NCBI GenBank assembly: GCA_035441325.1
Contig: DAOROA010000013.1
Location: forward strand, 1 to 64,000
Length of the DNA: 64,000 nucleotides
Direction: 5' to 3'
From: Competibacter_A sp002352125
GTDB taxonomy: Bacteria; Pseudomonadota; Gammaproteobacteria; Competibacterales; Competibacteraceae
The notes beneath the pieces are model-generated. The model was not told the DNA's origin and made no database searches. It saw only the letters and a program-made list of their open reading frames with translations. Each line of letters begins with the position of its first letter. Positions within the stretch are counted from its first letter, which is position 1. The position numbers were made by a program, and so were the translations under genes. This document shows positions 35,184 through 44,090 of the stretch, piece after piece.

Positions 35184-37337
35184 TCATGTCGTGGATCGGC
35201 TCCCCGCTACCGGCATGGCCACCGGCGCATCCGGCAGTGAAACCTCGGCTACCGGGACCGTCGCGACTGGCTCGGATGGACCCAGCCGTCGCGTCAAATC
35301 CATTCGCAGACCGGCGAACTCGTGGGCAAACTCCGTTTGACGGCGGTTGCCCGTGCCGGCCAAAACCAACCGGGTGGCGCCATCCTCGATCAACAGCCAC
35401 GCCCAAAGCCGACGATGCGAAGTATAAAACATGATGAAGATGCCGGTGATCAGAAAGAAAAAGCCGACGTAAACCACGCCCGTTCCACCGCTGCGAGCGA
35501 CCTGCAGCCCAGACGCCTCCACCTGTTGGAATCCGGTCGGTTGTAGGTAAAACGGTGCACCATAAACTGGCAACATCTCCAACGCGGACACGGCGTCACT
35601 GAAAAATGCATCTTCGCGTTCGCCGATGCCTTGTTCGACGTTGACCCCTTCTTCGCGTAGCACTTCGACGAAAACCGAGGCCAGAGTATCGCGCAAGATG
35701 TTGAGATAAAGCATGGTGGCTTCCTGCAATCGATCCGCCGGCACCACCGTCTTGGCCCGCTCCGACACAGCAGCAAAACCACCCTGAATAAACAATCCGA
35801 CCAGATTCAATCGCACCAAATCGAAATCGTGCCGAAGATCGGGATTTTCGGCGGCAAGCGTGGGCCGTCCCAGCAAGCTCCGCAACCAGCTCTCGTCGTG
35901 CAACCGGGCGTTGAATTTCAGAAAACGCTCGGGGCTGTTCTTGGCGTCCACCGGAATGTGCAGGTAGCTAAACGCATCGCCCGGCCGAGATCGCACGCCG
36001 CTGATGTAAAACCAACGACCTTCGAGCTGCGCTGGCATCAAATAGTTCAGATATTCTCGCGCCTCGCCAGCAGCGTCGCGCAGCTTAAAACCGACGCTGG
36101 GGCCGAAATTGCGAAACTTGCGGTCGCCGGGCCGGGCATCGGGTTCCGGCAATAGATTGAACAACCGGAATTCGTCCAGCTCCAGACGAAGCGATCCAGA
36201 TGACCCGGTCAGCCCGAGCGCGCTACCCACTTCGCCTTTCACTTCGGCCGGTTCCCAGCGGATGCCCGACAACGGCCAAGCCTGCAACTCCAGCTTGGAG
36301 CCACCGTCGCCGAAATCGGATTGATAGATCGCATAACCGCGATAGACCAGGGGGTGATTGACCTGGATGGTGGCCTCCAGCGGTCGATCACCCAAGTGCT
36401 CCTGGTCGTGGATGCGCACTTGGCTGACAAACGATTTGGGTTGACCGGTATCGTAATACTCCACCCGAAACTCCTGCAGCTCGATGGCAAACGGTAGTTC
36501 TTGCAGGAGATACCCGTCTCGCAACCGCAAAAAGACAAAATTGGCGGCGGTGCCCTCCGGCAGCATGACGTTGCCGCGAAACGCCGGCACCGCACCGGGT
36601 TTCAGCCGGCTGACCGGCGGCACATCGCGGGCGGCTAGATCGCGGGTTTCGACGGCAACCTCGCCGCGCCATTCCTTGAGCTTCAACCACAAGTTGCCAT
36701 CCAGCAGACCGCCGATGCCGATCACCACCACTGCGGCATGAGCAAACAGATAACCCAACCGGTTATAGCGCCCTTTCATCGCCGCTACGATCCAATGATC
36801 GCCGTAGTCTTGCGATCGACAGCGATAGCCATGGATCCGAAAGACGCCGGCCGCTGCCGTCAGCACCGCCGAAAGATCGCGCCCCGGCAGCAACCATTCG
36901 GAGTGCTGGTGAAAGCCGCGCAGCGAACGAAGTTGAACCTGAGTGCGGAACCGGATCATCTCCCGCAGCATGTTGGGCACTTGCCGATAAAGACAAACGC
37001 TGGTCGACAAAATCAAAAAAGAGAGAATGCCGATGAACCAACCAGTCCCGTAGACATCGTATAACCCCAACTGGCGAAACACCTCAAACCAGAACGGTCC
37101 AAACTTGAGAACGTAATCCGGATAAGGTTGGTTTTGCTGCAATACCGTGCCGATTACCGAAGCGATGGCGATCACCACCAGCAACGTGATCGCCAGGTTC
37201 ATCGAACCAAGAAATTCCAGCAACACCCATCCCAGGGTACGCCGTGAAAAACTTTCGCGGGCAGTGGCTTCGTTCACGAATGGGTTCGAAGATCGTTGGG
37301 GACGCCAGTTCGACCCAGTTAGCCGGAATGCGTTCAC
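35184..37337 (-). CDS. resB: Cytochrome c biogenesis protein ResB
   Basis: A ~717-residue membrane protein, the partner of CcsA in system II maturation. Transmembrane segments appear near 45-65 (MNLAITLLVVIAIASVIG), 100-120 (GWFIGILSFLILSTSVCLY), 190-210, and close to the C-terminus (VVYVGFFFLITGIFIMFYTSHRRLW). A large periplasmic ResB domain lies between (QVNHPLVYRGYAIYQSDFGDGG). The motif TVLQQNQPYPDYVLKFGPFWFEVF is typical. The GTG start at 37337 is uncertain: the first ~35 residues are poorly conserved and no clear ribosome site is visible. A terminator-like hairpin separates it from the cytochrome c4 gene upstream. Confidence 0.93.
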   Translation of the reverse strand: MNAFRLTGSNWRPQRSSNPFVNEATARESFSRRTLGWVLLEFLGSMNLAITLLVVIAIASVIGTVLQQNQPYPDYVLKFGPFWFEVFRQLGLYDVYGTGWFIGILSFLILSTSVCLYRQVPNMLREMIRFRTQVQLRSLRGFHQHSEWLLPGRDLSAVLTAAAGVFRIHGYRCRSQDYGDHWIVAAMKGRYNRLGYLFAHAAVVVIGIGGLLDGNLWLKLKEWRGEVAVETRDLAARDVPPVSRLKPGAVPAFRGNVMLPEGTAANFVFLRLRDGYLLQELPFAIELQEFRVEYYDTGQPKSFVSQVRIHDQEHLGDRPLEATIQVNHPLVYRGYAIYQSDFGDGGSKLELQAWPLSGIRWEPAEVKGEVGSALGLTGSSGSLRLELDEFRLFNLLPEPDARPGDRKFRNFGPSVGFKLRDAAGEAREYLNYLMPAQLEGRWFYISGVRSRPGDAFSYLHIPVDAKNSPERFLKFNARLHDESWLRSLLGRPTLAAENPDLRHDFDLVRLNLVGLFIQGGFAAVSERAKTVVPADRLQEATMLYLNILRDTLASVFVEVLREEGVNVEQGIGEREDAFFSDAVSALEMLPVYGAPFYLQPTGFQQVEASGLQVARSGGTGVVYVGFFFLITGIFIMFYTSHRRLWAWLLIEDGATRLVLAGTGNRRQTEFAHEFAGLRMDLTRRLGPSEPVATVPVAEVSLPDAPVAMPVAGSRSTT

Positions 37338-37375
37338 AGCCCGGCGAAAACGGCGTCGGCAGCAGCATAAAAAAA

Positions 37376-37393
37376 GGTGGCCGTAAGGCCACC
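37376..37393 (-). terminator. Rho-independent terminator after cytochrome c4
   Basis: On the minus strand GGTGGCC-TTAC-GGCCACC is followed at once by a run of seven T. It lies 40 nt after the cytochrome c4 stop and 39 nt before the resB start. It may partly end transcription, so that the abundant cytochrome is made in excess of the maturation proteins. Confidence 0.88.
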
Positions 37394-37433
37394 CTCGCGA
37401 TCCGTCAAGCTGTCCGGCCTGCCTTTGACGGGC

Positions 37434-38042
37434 TTATTGCAGGCCTTGAATATAGGACGCGACCGCCTTGATTTCGGGATCGGTCATCTTGGCGGCAATG
37501 TTGCGCATCATCTGGCCAGCGTCGTTGGCCCGCTCCATGGCGCGAAACGCTTTGAGCTGGGCCTGGACATAATCGGCATGTTGCGCTGCAATGGACGGGA
37601 ACTTGGCAGCAGGATTGCCTGCTCCGGTGGCGCCGTGGCAGGCCGCGCAGGCCGAAACCCCGCTGTTCAAATTGCCGCCGCGGAAGAGCGCCCCGCCTTG
37701 CGGCGCCAGCGCCGGATCGGCGGCGGCGCGAGCGACTTGCTGCGAAGCAAAATAAGCGGCCAGATCTTCCATATCCTGCGGGTTTAGAGGAGCGACCATA
37801 CCGAGCATGATCGGGTTGGTGCGGACGCCGCTCTTATAATCTTGCAACTGCTTGAGCAGGTAATCGGCGCCCTGTCCGGCCAGTTTGGGATACTGGGGAT
37901 TGACGCTGTTGCCGTCCGGGCCATGACAAGCCGCACAGGTTGCGGATTTGGCCTTGCCGGCGGTGGCGTCGCCAGCGGCCAGCGCGGCGGTCGCGGAACC
38001 GAGCAGTGCGCACGTCGCGGCGATCACAACGAATTTTTTCAT
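37434..38042 (-). CDS. Cytochrome c4 (di-haem)
   Basis: A 202-residue periplasmic di-haem cytochrome. The signal peptide is 1-22 (MKKFVVIAATCALLGSATAALA); haem sites are C36AACH40 and C132AACH136, each with a distal Met region (NPIMLGMVAPLNPQDMEDLAAYFASQ and NDAGQMMRNIAAKMTDPEIKAVASYIQGL). The arrangement equals cytochrome c4, an electron donor to haem-copper oxidases. The start is fixed by MKK plus the signal peptide, with AGGAG 10 nt upstream. It diverges from engB and precedes resB-ccsA-dsbA, the machinery that matures it. Confidence 0.94.
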   Translation of the reverse strand: MKKFVVIAATCALLGSATAALAAGDATAGKAKSATCAACHGPDGNSVNPQYPKLAGQGADYLLKQLQDYKSGVRTNPIMLGMVAPLNPQDMEDLAAYFASQQVARAAADPALAPQGGALFRGGNLNSGVSACAACHGATGAGNPAAKFPSIAAQHADYVQAQLKAFRAMERANDAGQMMRNIAAKMTDPEIKAVASYIQGLQ

Positions 38043-38170
38043 TTTTAGAAGGCTCCTGTACGATGACGGTATTCGGTTCAGGCGACCGCCCGCCAGCGCG
38101 AAAACAGTGGCGCAATCCGGCAGACGCGTCTCGCTTCGCCGCAGCGGTACCGATGTCTGCTTCGTTGGGT

Positions 38171-38200
38171 TTCGCACGACGAAAGCGGCGGTTTTATATA
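38171..38200 (+). promoter_or_regulatory. Candidate promoter of engB
   Basis: TTCGCA (38171-38176) and TATATA (38195-38200) are separated by 18 bp, about 23 nt before the engB start. The AT-rich patch also reads as a -10-like TATATA on the minus strand, so it could serve the divergent cytochrome c4 gene. Confidence 0.35.
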
Positions 38201-38222
38201 TCAGTTTCGGCTCCTAAGTTCA

Positions 38223-38861
38223 ATGAGAAACCCCAGTAATCCTATCTCTATTGAGCGGTCCACGACCACCGACCGCTATCGCGTCGCGCGCTTTTCGACC
38301 AGCGTCAACGCCTTCTCTCAGTTGCCGCCCGATACGGGCCGGGAAGTGGCTTTCGCCGGTCGTTCCAACGCCGGCAAATCCAGCGCCCTCAACCTGCTGA
38401 CCGGCCAGCGAAGCTTGGCGCGGACCAGCAAAACACCGGGCCGCACTCAATTGCTGAATTTTTTCGTGGTAGAACCGGACCGCTATCTGGTCGATCTCCC
38501 CGGCTACGGCTACGCCCAAGTGCCCGACGCCATTCGCCGCCATTGGCAAGCCCTGATGGAGCGGTATTTGCGCGAGCGCGCGGCCCTGTGCGGGCTGCTG
38601 CTGCTAACGGATGTCCGCCATCCGCCGACCGGGCTGGATCGCCAACTGCTGGGCTATTGCACCGCTCGCGGATTGCCGGTCCACGTACTGCTGACCAAAG
38701 CCGACAAGTTGAGTCGAGGCAAGGCAACGGCCGCCTTGCGGCAACTACAAGGAATGCTGCGCGTCGATTTTCCGGGGGCCAGTGCCCAGCTCTTCTCGGC
38801 GCTGACCGGCGACGGAGCGCACCAAGCGCACGCGCAACTGGACAACTGGCTGGGTTATTGA
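38223..38861 (+). CDS. engB: Ribosome biogenesis GTPase EngB/YihA
   Basis: A 212-residue essential GTPase involved in assembly of the large ribosomal subunit. All G motifs are present: G1 GRSNAGKSS (46-54), G2 TPGRTQ, G3 DLPGYG, G4 TKADKL and a G5-like FSAL. The length matches E. coli YihA (210). It diverges from the cytochrome c4 gene and converges with DUF484 (7-nt gap). The ribosome site is weak. Confidence 0.96.
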   Translation: MRNPSNPISIERSTTTDRYRVARFSTSVNAFSQLPPDTGREVAFAGRSNAGKSSALNLLTGQRSLARTSKTPGRTQLLNFFVVEPDRYLVDLPGYGYAQVPDAIRRHWQALMERYLRERAALCGLLLLTDVRHPPTGLDRQLLGYCTARGLPVHVLLTKADKLSRGKATAALRQLQGMLRVDFPGASAQLFSALTGDGAHQAHAQLDNWLGY

Positions 38862-38868
38862 ACGCCGT

Positions 38869-39606
38869 CTATCCGTTACCGCGAGCGGAGGGCGAATCGC
38901 CGGATCGGATTTGCCAACCGCTGGCCAGCAACCGCGCTTGCAAAGCCTGGCTGACCAACTCGCCGATTCGTTCCAGAAACAGGGTCCCGACACCCGGATA
39001 AAACCGTCCGGCATCGAAACTTCCCACCACCAACAACCCGCGCCAACTTTCGCCGCCCAAAGGAATCAACGCCGCCGATGCTACGTTCGAAGCGTCTTGG
39101 CTACATAGAACCGCCGCCTGTTCCGGGGTCAACCGACCGCACCGAGGCCGGCCGAGTTGGAACACGTCGTCGAACAAACCCACTACGTCCGGGCGCAAAA
39201 ACTCTTCCACGGCGCTCAAACCAGCCGTTGGCGGCGGCTCCGCCAGGCACAGCACGATGCAGTCGGCTTGAAATTCGTCGCGCAGGATCGCCTTGATACC
39301 GTGCAGCAATTCATCCAATCCGCCGCGCGCGTCGAGCAGGTTCAGCGCCAGCCGTTGTACCCGCTCCGCCAGCCGGTCATTGTTCCTAGCGATAGACACC
39401 AGCTCCAATAATTTAGCGTGGAGCCGCTGGCCGCGCTCCCGCAGCAGGTGATTCTGATACTCCAGCAACGATACCGCCGGCTTGCAAGGATGTGGAACGC
39501 GCAAGGTTTCCGCCAGATCGGGATGGCGGACAAAAAAGTCGGAATGGTCGCGCAGCCAAGCAGCCACTTCGCGATCACGGTCAAATGGTTCCGAGTCCTC
39601 GCTCAC
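38869..39606 (-). CDS. DUF484 family protein
   Basis: A 245-residue cytoplasmic protein of the DUF484 family, structurally GAF-like by family knowledge. It starts with the conserved VAAWLRDHSDFFVRHPDLAETLRVPH, then a helical region (LLEYQNHLLRERGQRLHAKLLEL) and the GAF-like part with AALIPLGGESWRGLLVVGSFDAGRFYPGVGTLFLERIGELV. The GTG at 39606 overlaps the dapF stop (GTGA), the coupling usual for dapF-DUF484-xerC operons; xerC itself does not follow here because engB converges. The function is unknown. Confidence 0.88.
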   Translation of the reverse strand: MSEDSEPFDRDREVAAWLRDHSDFFVRHPDLAETLRVPHPCKPAVSLLEYQNHLLRERGQRLHAKLLELVSIARNNDRLAERVQRLALNLLDARGGLDELLHGIKAILRDEFQADCIVLCLAEPPPTAGLSAVEEFLRPDVVGLFDDVFQLGRPRCGRLTPEQAAVLCSQDASNVASAALIPLGGESWRGLLVVGSFDAGRFYPGVGTLFLERIGELVSQALQARLLASGWQIRSGDSPSARGNG

Positions 39607-40433
39607 AATTCGATCCACCCTTCAAAAACTGTTTCTGCCGGGCCAGTCATGGTGACTCCCTCGCCTTCTCCGGCCCAGTGGACGTGCAGCTCGCCGCCCG
39701 CCAGTTCCACCCGGACGTTCGGCCACAGCAAACCTCGCAACCGGCCCGCCACCACCGCCGCGCAGGCGCCGCTGCCGCAAGCCAGGGTTTCGCCCACGCC
39801 ACGCTCGAATACCCGAAGACGAACGTGATCCGGCGCAACGATCTGCATGAAACCAACGTTGGTACGCTTGGGAAAACGACCATGTCGCTCCAGCAACGGC
39901 CCCAAGTGCGCCACCGGTGCGCGATCCACGTCGTCCACCGTTAACACTGCATGAGGGTTGCCCATCGACACCACACCGATCTCCATTTCTATACCATCGG
40001 CGGCGATCGGATAAAGTTGAGCGCGCCGGGTGGCAACAAAGGGAATTTCGGCCGGCTCTAGCTTCGGCTGGCCCATGTCCACCGCGACTCGACCATCCAC
40101 CCGGATCTGCAAGCGCAGCAGGCCAGCGGCAGTCGACACGAGCAGATCGTCCTTGCCGGTCAGCCCCCGGTCACGCACGAAGCGCGCGAAGCAGCGAGCA
40201 CCGTTACCGCATTGCTCCACCTCGCCGCCATCGGCGTTGAAGATGCGGTAGCGAAAATCGGCGTCGGGCCGGTCGGGTGCTTCCACCAGCAACACCTGGT
40301 CGCAACCGACGCCGAAGTGGCGGTCGGCCAAACGGCGAATCTGGGCCGGGGCCAACGCCACGGTCTGGCTGATGCCGTCGATCATCACGAAATCGTTCCC
40401 GATTCCGTGCATCTTGGTGAATCGCAATGTCAT
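39603..40433 (-). CDS. dapF: Diaminopimelate epimerase
   Basis: Converts LL- to meso-diaminopimelate for lysine and peptidoglycan. The 276-residue product has the two-cysteine acid/base pair Cys75 (EQCGNGARC) and Cys219 (LACGSGACAA), and the start MTLRFTKMHGIGNDFVMID is typical. AAGG lies 8 nt before the Met at 40433. It overlaps the downstream DUF484 start. Unusually, three genes from lysA onward (lysA, a CoA-binding protein and a GNAT-nitrilase fusion) precede it, where lysA-dapF are often adjacent. Confidence 0.96.
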   Translation of the reverse strand: MTLRFTKMHGIGNDFVMIDGISQTVALAPAQIRRLADRHFGVGCDQVLLVEAPDRPDADFRYRIFNADGGEVEQCGNGARCFARFVRDRGLTGKDDLLVSTAAGLLRLQIRVDGRVAVDMGQPKLEPAEIPFVATRRAQLYPIAADGIEMEIGVVSMGNPHAVLTVDDVDRAPVAHLGPLLERHGRFPKRTNVGFMQIVAPDHVRLRVFERGVGETLACGSGACAAVVAGRLRGLLWPNVRVELAGGELHVHWAGEGEGVTMTGPAETVFEGWIEL

Positions 40434-40487
40434 GGCGATGCCTTCACAAACCCAGGGCAAAGAGCGAGACCGCAACCCGGAGCAGGC

Positions 40488-42035
40488 TCAGCTCCGTCCA
40501 GTCCAGGCGATCTTGTACAAATCCAGCCGCCGGTCGCGGAAGTTGCGCACGCTGCCGTGGGTGCGCAACTCTTTCAGGTTGTCCAGATCGAGATCGACGA
40601 TCAGGGTCATCTCGGTGTTCGGCGTGGCCTCGGCGGCGATGGCATCGTGCGGGAACGCGAAGTCCGACGGCGTGAACACCGCCGCCTGGGCGTACTGCAT
40701 GTCCATGTTCTCCACCTTTGGCAGATTGCCGACGCTGCCGGAAATGACCACGTAGCACTCGTTTTCGATAGCACGCGCTTGGGCGCAGCGCCGGACTCGC
40801 AAGTAGGCATTCTTGGTATCGGTCCAGAACGGGACGAACAAAATCTGCATTCCGTGATCGGCCAGCAACCTCGGCAGTTCCGGAAACTCCACGTCGTAGC
40901 AGATCAAAATACCGATCTTGCCGACATCCAGCTCGAACACTCGGAGCGCATCACCACCTTGAAGCCCCCAGTATGCCTGCTCGTCAGGAGTGATATGCAG
41001 TTTGGATTGCTTGTCCCATGTGCCGTCGCGACGGCACAGAAAAGCCGCGTTGTACAGCGCGCCATTTCTATATTCCGGCATGCTGCCGGCAATGATGTTT
41101 ACATTATAGGCTATCGCCAACTCCAAAATCGCGTCGCGCAAGGATTCGGTGTATTCCGCCAACTGCCTGACCGCCTCGGCGGTGCTGCGCTGTTGGAACT
41201 GCGCCATCAGCGGGCCGTTGAAAAATTCCGGAAACAACACGATGTCGGTCTTGTAGCCGGCTACCGCATCCACGAAGTACTCGACCTGCTGCAACAAATC
41301 GTCCAGCGAGGTGGTCTGGCGCATCTGCCACTGCACGGCACCGACCCGGACGACCGACTTGCGTCCGCCGATCAGGACTTCCTTTTCCTCATAGTAAATG
41401 TTCAGCCACTCCAGCAGCACCGCATAGGCTTGGGAATCGGTATCGTCCGGCAGATAGCCGGTGACGATGCGGCGAACGTGAAAGTCGTTGGCCAGTTGGA
41501 ACGTCAGGATCGGGTCTACCAGCTCTTTAGCCTTGACTTGTTCCACGTACTGCTGAGGGGTCATGTCGTGGGCAGACTTGCCATAGCCGGGAATCCGCCC
41601 GCCGACCACGATAGCGCGCAAGTTCAATTTCTCGCACAGTTCCTTGCGAGCGTCGTACAGCCGTCGGCCCAACCGCATGTCGCGGTAGTCGGGATGGACG
41701 AAAATGTCCACGCCGTACAGGGTATCGCCGTTGGGATCGTGAGTGGTGAGATAACCGTCGCCGATGATCTGCCAGTAGGTGTGGCGGTCGCCGTAGCGGC
41801 TGTAGTCCACGATCAAGCTGAGCGCAGCCGCAACGACTTTGCCGTTGTCTTCGATGCAAATTTGCCCTTCGGGAAACCGGGCGATCTGCGAAGCGAACTG
41901 TTCCCGACCCCAGGCTCCATCCATGTTGTGATAAACGACTTCCATGATTTCGTGAACGTCGCCGTAGTCGGATAAGCGCAGATTGCGCAGCTTTAAGCGG
42001 TGTTGAACCGGGTGTTCTGCAGTTCTTTCGGTCAT
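40488..42035 (-). CDS. GNAT acetyltransferase / carbon-nitrogen hydrolase (nitrilase) fusion
   Basis: A 515-residue two-domain protein. Residues 12-195 are a GNAT-like N-acyltransferase (LRLSDYGDVHEIMEVVY, GVDIFVHPDYRDMRLGRRLYDARKELCEKLNL). Residues ~228-510 are a nitrilase-superfamily amidohydrolase with the triad Glu270 (LFPEFF), Lys345 (KQSKLHIT) and Cys379 (LICYDVEFPE). This fusion family is widespread but its substrate is undefined. By position, between lysA and dapF, it could act on an amino-acid amide or N-acyl derivative, but that is inference. The Met at 42035 lacks a strong ribosome site; a TTG at 42047 is possible. Confidence 0.9.
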   Translation of the reverse strand: MTERTAEHPVQHRLKLRNLRLSDYGDVHEIMEVVYHNMDGAWGREQFASQIARFPEGQICIEDNGKVVAAALSLIVDYSRYGDRHTYWQIIGDGYLTTHDPNGDTLYGVDIFVHPDYRDMRLGRRLYDARKELCEKLNLRAIVVGGRIPGYGKSAHDMTPQQYVEQVKAKELVDPILTFQLANDFHVRRIVTGYLPDDTDSQAYAVLLEWLNIYYEEKEVLIGGRKSVVRVGAVQWQMRQTTSLDDLLQQVEYFVDAVAGYKTDIVLFPEFFNGPLMAQFQQRSTAEAVRQLAEYTESLRDAILELAIAYNVNIIAGSMPEYRNGALYNAAFLCRRDGTWDKQSKLHITPDEQAYWGLQGGDALRVFELDVGKIGILICYDVEFPELPRLLADHGMQILFVPFWTDTKNAYLRVRRCAQARAIENECYVVISGSVGNLPKVENMDMQYAQAAVFTPSDFAFPHDAIAAEATPNTEMTLIVDLDLDNLKELRTHGSVRNFRDRRLDLYKIAWTGRS

Positions 42036-42106
42036 GGCAAAGCGCAAGGTCGGAAATGTACGAGGATATGATTACAAGAGCGGAGACGACAGGATCGCGA
42101 ACCGGG

Positions 42107-42529
42107 TCAAAGCATCAACCGAACGTAATCCCGGTAGATGCAGCGATCCATCACCACCGTTATGCCAGCTCCGCGCGCCCGCAGCGCCGCCGTTTCGTCC
42201 ACCACGCCGTCTTGCAGCCACAATGCCGGCACCTTTAAGGCAATGCATTCTTCAACGATTCCGGCAACGTGACTCGACTCGCGGAACACGTCTACCAGAT
42301 CGACCGGCTCCGGCAAATCGCGCAGGCTGGGATACGCTTTCTCGCCCAGCACGTCCGACACGACCGGATTGACCGGGATAATGCGATAACCAAATCCTTG
42401 CAATGCCTTGGAAACGCCGTAACTGGGCCGGTTCGGCGAGGCGGAAAGCCCGACTACAGCGATGGTTTTGATCTGCTGCAACAGGATGCGGATTTCGTCC
42501 GCAGAGGGATTGGTGAAATGTGGGCTCAT
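42107..42529 (-). CDS. CoA-binding domain protein (YccU-like)
   Basis: A 140-residue single Rossmann-type CoA-binding domain (IKTIAVVGLSASPNRPSYGVSKALQGFGYRIIPVNP, LRDLPEPVDLVDVFRES, ALWLQDGVVDETAALRARGAGITVVMDRCIY). It resembles E. coli YccU. The molecular role is unknown. It lies 30 nt after lysA on the same strand and 71 nt before the GNAT-nitrilase gene, so probably within the lysA operon. Confidence 0.88.
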   Translation of the reverse strand: MSPHFTNPSADEIRILLQQIKTIAVVGLSASPNRPSYGVSKALQGFGYRIIPVNPVVSDVLGEKAYPSLRDLPEPVDLVDVFRESSHVAGIVEECIALKVPALWLQDGVVDETAALRARGAGITVVMDRCIYRDYVRLML

Positions 42530-42559
42530 CGGTGCTGTCTCTTCGAAAATTTTCTGGCG

Positions 42560-43807
42560 TTACGGCAATACAGTCTCGCCGGCATACAACTCCGCCACCG
42601 TCTCCCGCCGTCGCACGACCTGAAACCGGTCGCCGTCCACCATCACTTCGGCGGCGCGGGGCCGGGAATTGTAGTTGGAACTCATCGAGAAGCCGTAGGC
42701 ACCGGCAGAGCGCACCGCCAGCAAATCGCCCGGTTCGACGTTCAACTCCCGATCCTTGCCGAGAAAATCGCCGGTTTCGCAGATCGGCCCCACCACATCG
42801 TACCGGCACGACTCGCCTCCGGTTCGCGGCTCGACCGGGATGATCGCCTGCCAGGCCGCATACAAAGCCGGACGCAGCAAGTCGTTCATCGCCGCGTCGA
42901 CTACCGCAAAATGCTTGTCTTCGCCCCACTTGAGCAGCTCTACCCGCGTCACCAGGATACCGGCATTGCCGACGATGGCGCGGCCCGGTTCGATCAGAAT
43001 TTGATAAGGCAAACCGCGCAAATACCGCATGATCGCGGCGGCATGGTCGGCTGGCAACGGCGGCTCTTCGTGCCGATAGCGGATACCCAGCCCGCCGCCG
43101 AGGTCGAGATGGCGGATGCGGACCCCTTGCCCTTCCAACCGCGCCACCAACGCCAATATCCGCTTCAGTGCATCGACGAACGGCGCGACCTGCGTGAGTT
43201 GCGAACCGATGTGACAATCGACCCCAATCACGTCCAGATGCGGCGAAGCGGCGGCCCGTCCGTAAATTGTCAGTGCCCGTTCCACGTCGATGCCGAATTT
43301 GTTCTGCTTCAAGCCGGTGGAAATATACGGATGGGTGTTGGCGTCCACGTCGGGGTTGATCCGCAACGATACCGGCGCCCGTTGACCCCGCTCCGCGGCG
43401 ACCCGCTCCAGCAACGCCAGTTCCGCTTCGGATTCGACGTTGAAACAGTGGATGCCAGCTTCGAGCGCGCGTTCCAGCTCATCGCGGCGCTTGCCGACTC
43501 CAGAAAATACGACTTTGCCGGGATCGCCGCCCGCTGCGAGCACTCGCTCCAGTTCGCCGACCGAAACGATATCGAAACCCGATCCCAACCGCGCCATCGC
43601 GTTCAGCACCGCCAGATTGCCGTTGGCCTTGACCGCGTAGCAGATCAAGTGCGGATGTTCGCCGAACGCACGGTCGAAAGCGTGCCAATGTCGCTCGATG
43701 GTCGCCCGGGAATAGACGTAACAGGGTGTTCCGGCCGCCGCCGCGATGTCGGCCACGGGGACATCCTCGGCGTACAGTTGGCCGTTGCGATATTCGAAAT
43801 GATCCAT
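42560..43807 (-). CDS. lysA: Diaminopimelate decarboxylase
   Basis: The last step of lysine synthesis: meso-DAP to lysine plus CO2. A 415-residue fold-III PLP enzyme with Lys60 in YAVKANGN binding PLP, HIGSQLTQ, LDLGGGLGIRY, EPGRAIVGNAG, and the active-site C in CETGDFLGKDR. Length and order fit bacterial LysA. It lies 3 nt after the lptM stop, the common gammaproteobacterial lptM-lysA order. Confidence 0.96.
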   Translation of the reverse strand: MDHFEYRNGQLYAEDVPVADIAAAAGTPCYVYSRATIERHWHAFDRAFGEHPHLICYAVKANGNLAVLNAMARLGSGFDIVSVGELERVLAAGGDPGKVVFSGVGKRRDELERALEAGIHCFNVESEAELALLERVAAERGQRAPVSLRINPDVDANTHPYISTGLKQNKFGIDVERALTIYGRAAASPHLDVIGVDCHIGSQLTQVAPFVDALKRILALVARLEGQGVRIRHLDLGGGLGIRYRHEEPPLPADHAAAIMRYLRGLPYQILIEPGRAIVGNAGILVTRVELLKWGEDKHFAVVDAAMNDLLRPALYAAWQAIIPVEPRTGGESCRYDVVGPICETGDFLGKDRELNVEPGDLLAVRSAGAYGFSMSSNYNSRPRAAEVMVDGDRFQVVRRRETVAELYAGETVLP

Positions 43808-43810
43808 GCT

Positions 43811-43957
43811 TCAAGGCTTCGTGGTTTGATTTTGCTGAGCGGGTGACGGTTGGGGCTGCTTGTCGGGCAAATACAGCGGGCCTTTCTGACCGCAACCGGC
43901 CAACAGTGCGGCCAACAACCACCACGCTAGCAACGGCCTGGGGTGAAATTCGCGCAT
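43811..43957 (-). CDS. lptM: Small lipoprotein LptM (YifL-like)
   Basis: A 48-residue lipoprotein: a hydrophobic leader LLAWWLLAALLAGC with lipobox LAGC, then the family signature GQKGPLYLP and a Pro/Gln-rich tail. LptM promotes maturation of the LPS translocon (LptD) in E. coli. Position just upstream of lysA supports the assignment. The start at 43957 is chosen for a signal peptide of usual length; AGGA lies 10 nt upstream. Confidence 0.8.
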   Translation of the reverse strand: MREFHPRPLLAWWLLAALLAGCGQKGPLYLPDKQPQPSPAQQNQTTKP

Positions 43958-44090
43958 ATTCGGCAAATCCTCGCGGGAAACGAAACCGATTATCAGTATA
44001 ACTCGCATTCGGCTGGCCGGTGCGGCTTGACAAGCCGACTCGCTTCGCGGGTAATGCCGTTCGACGACCGCTTGCCACGGAACTTGCCTC

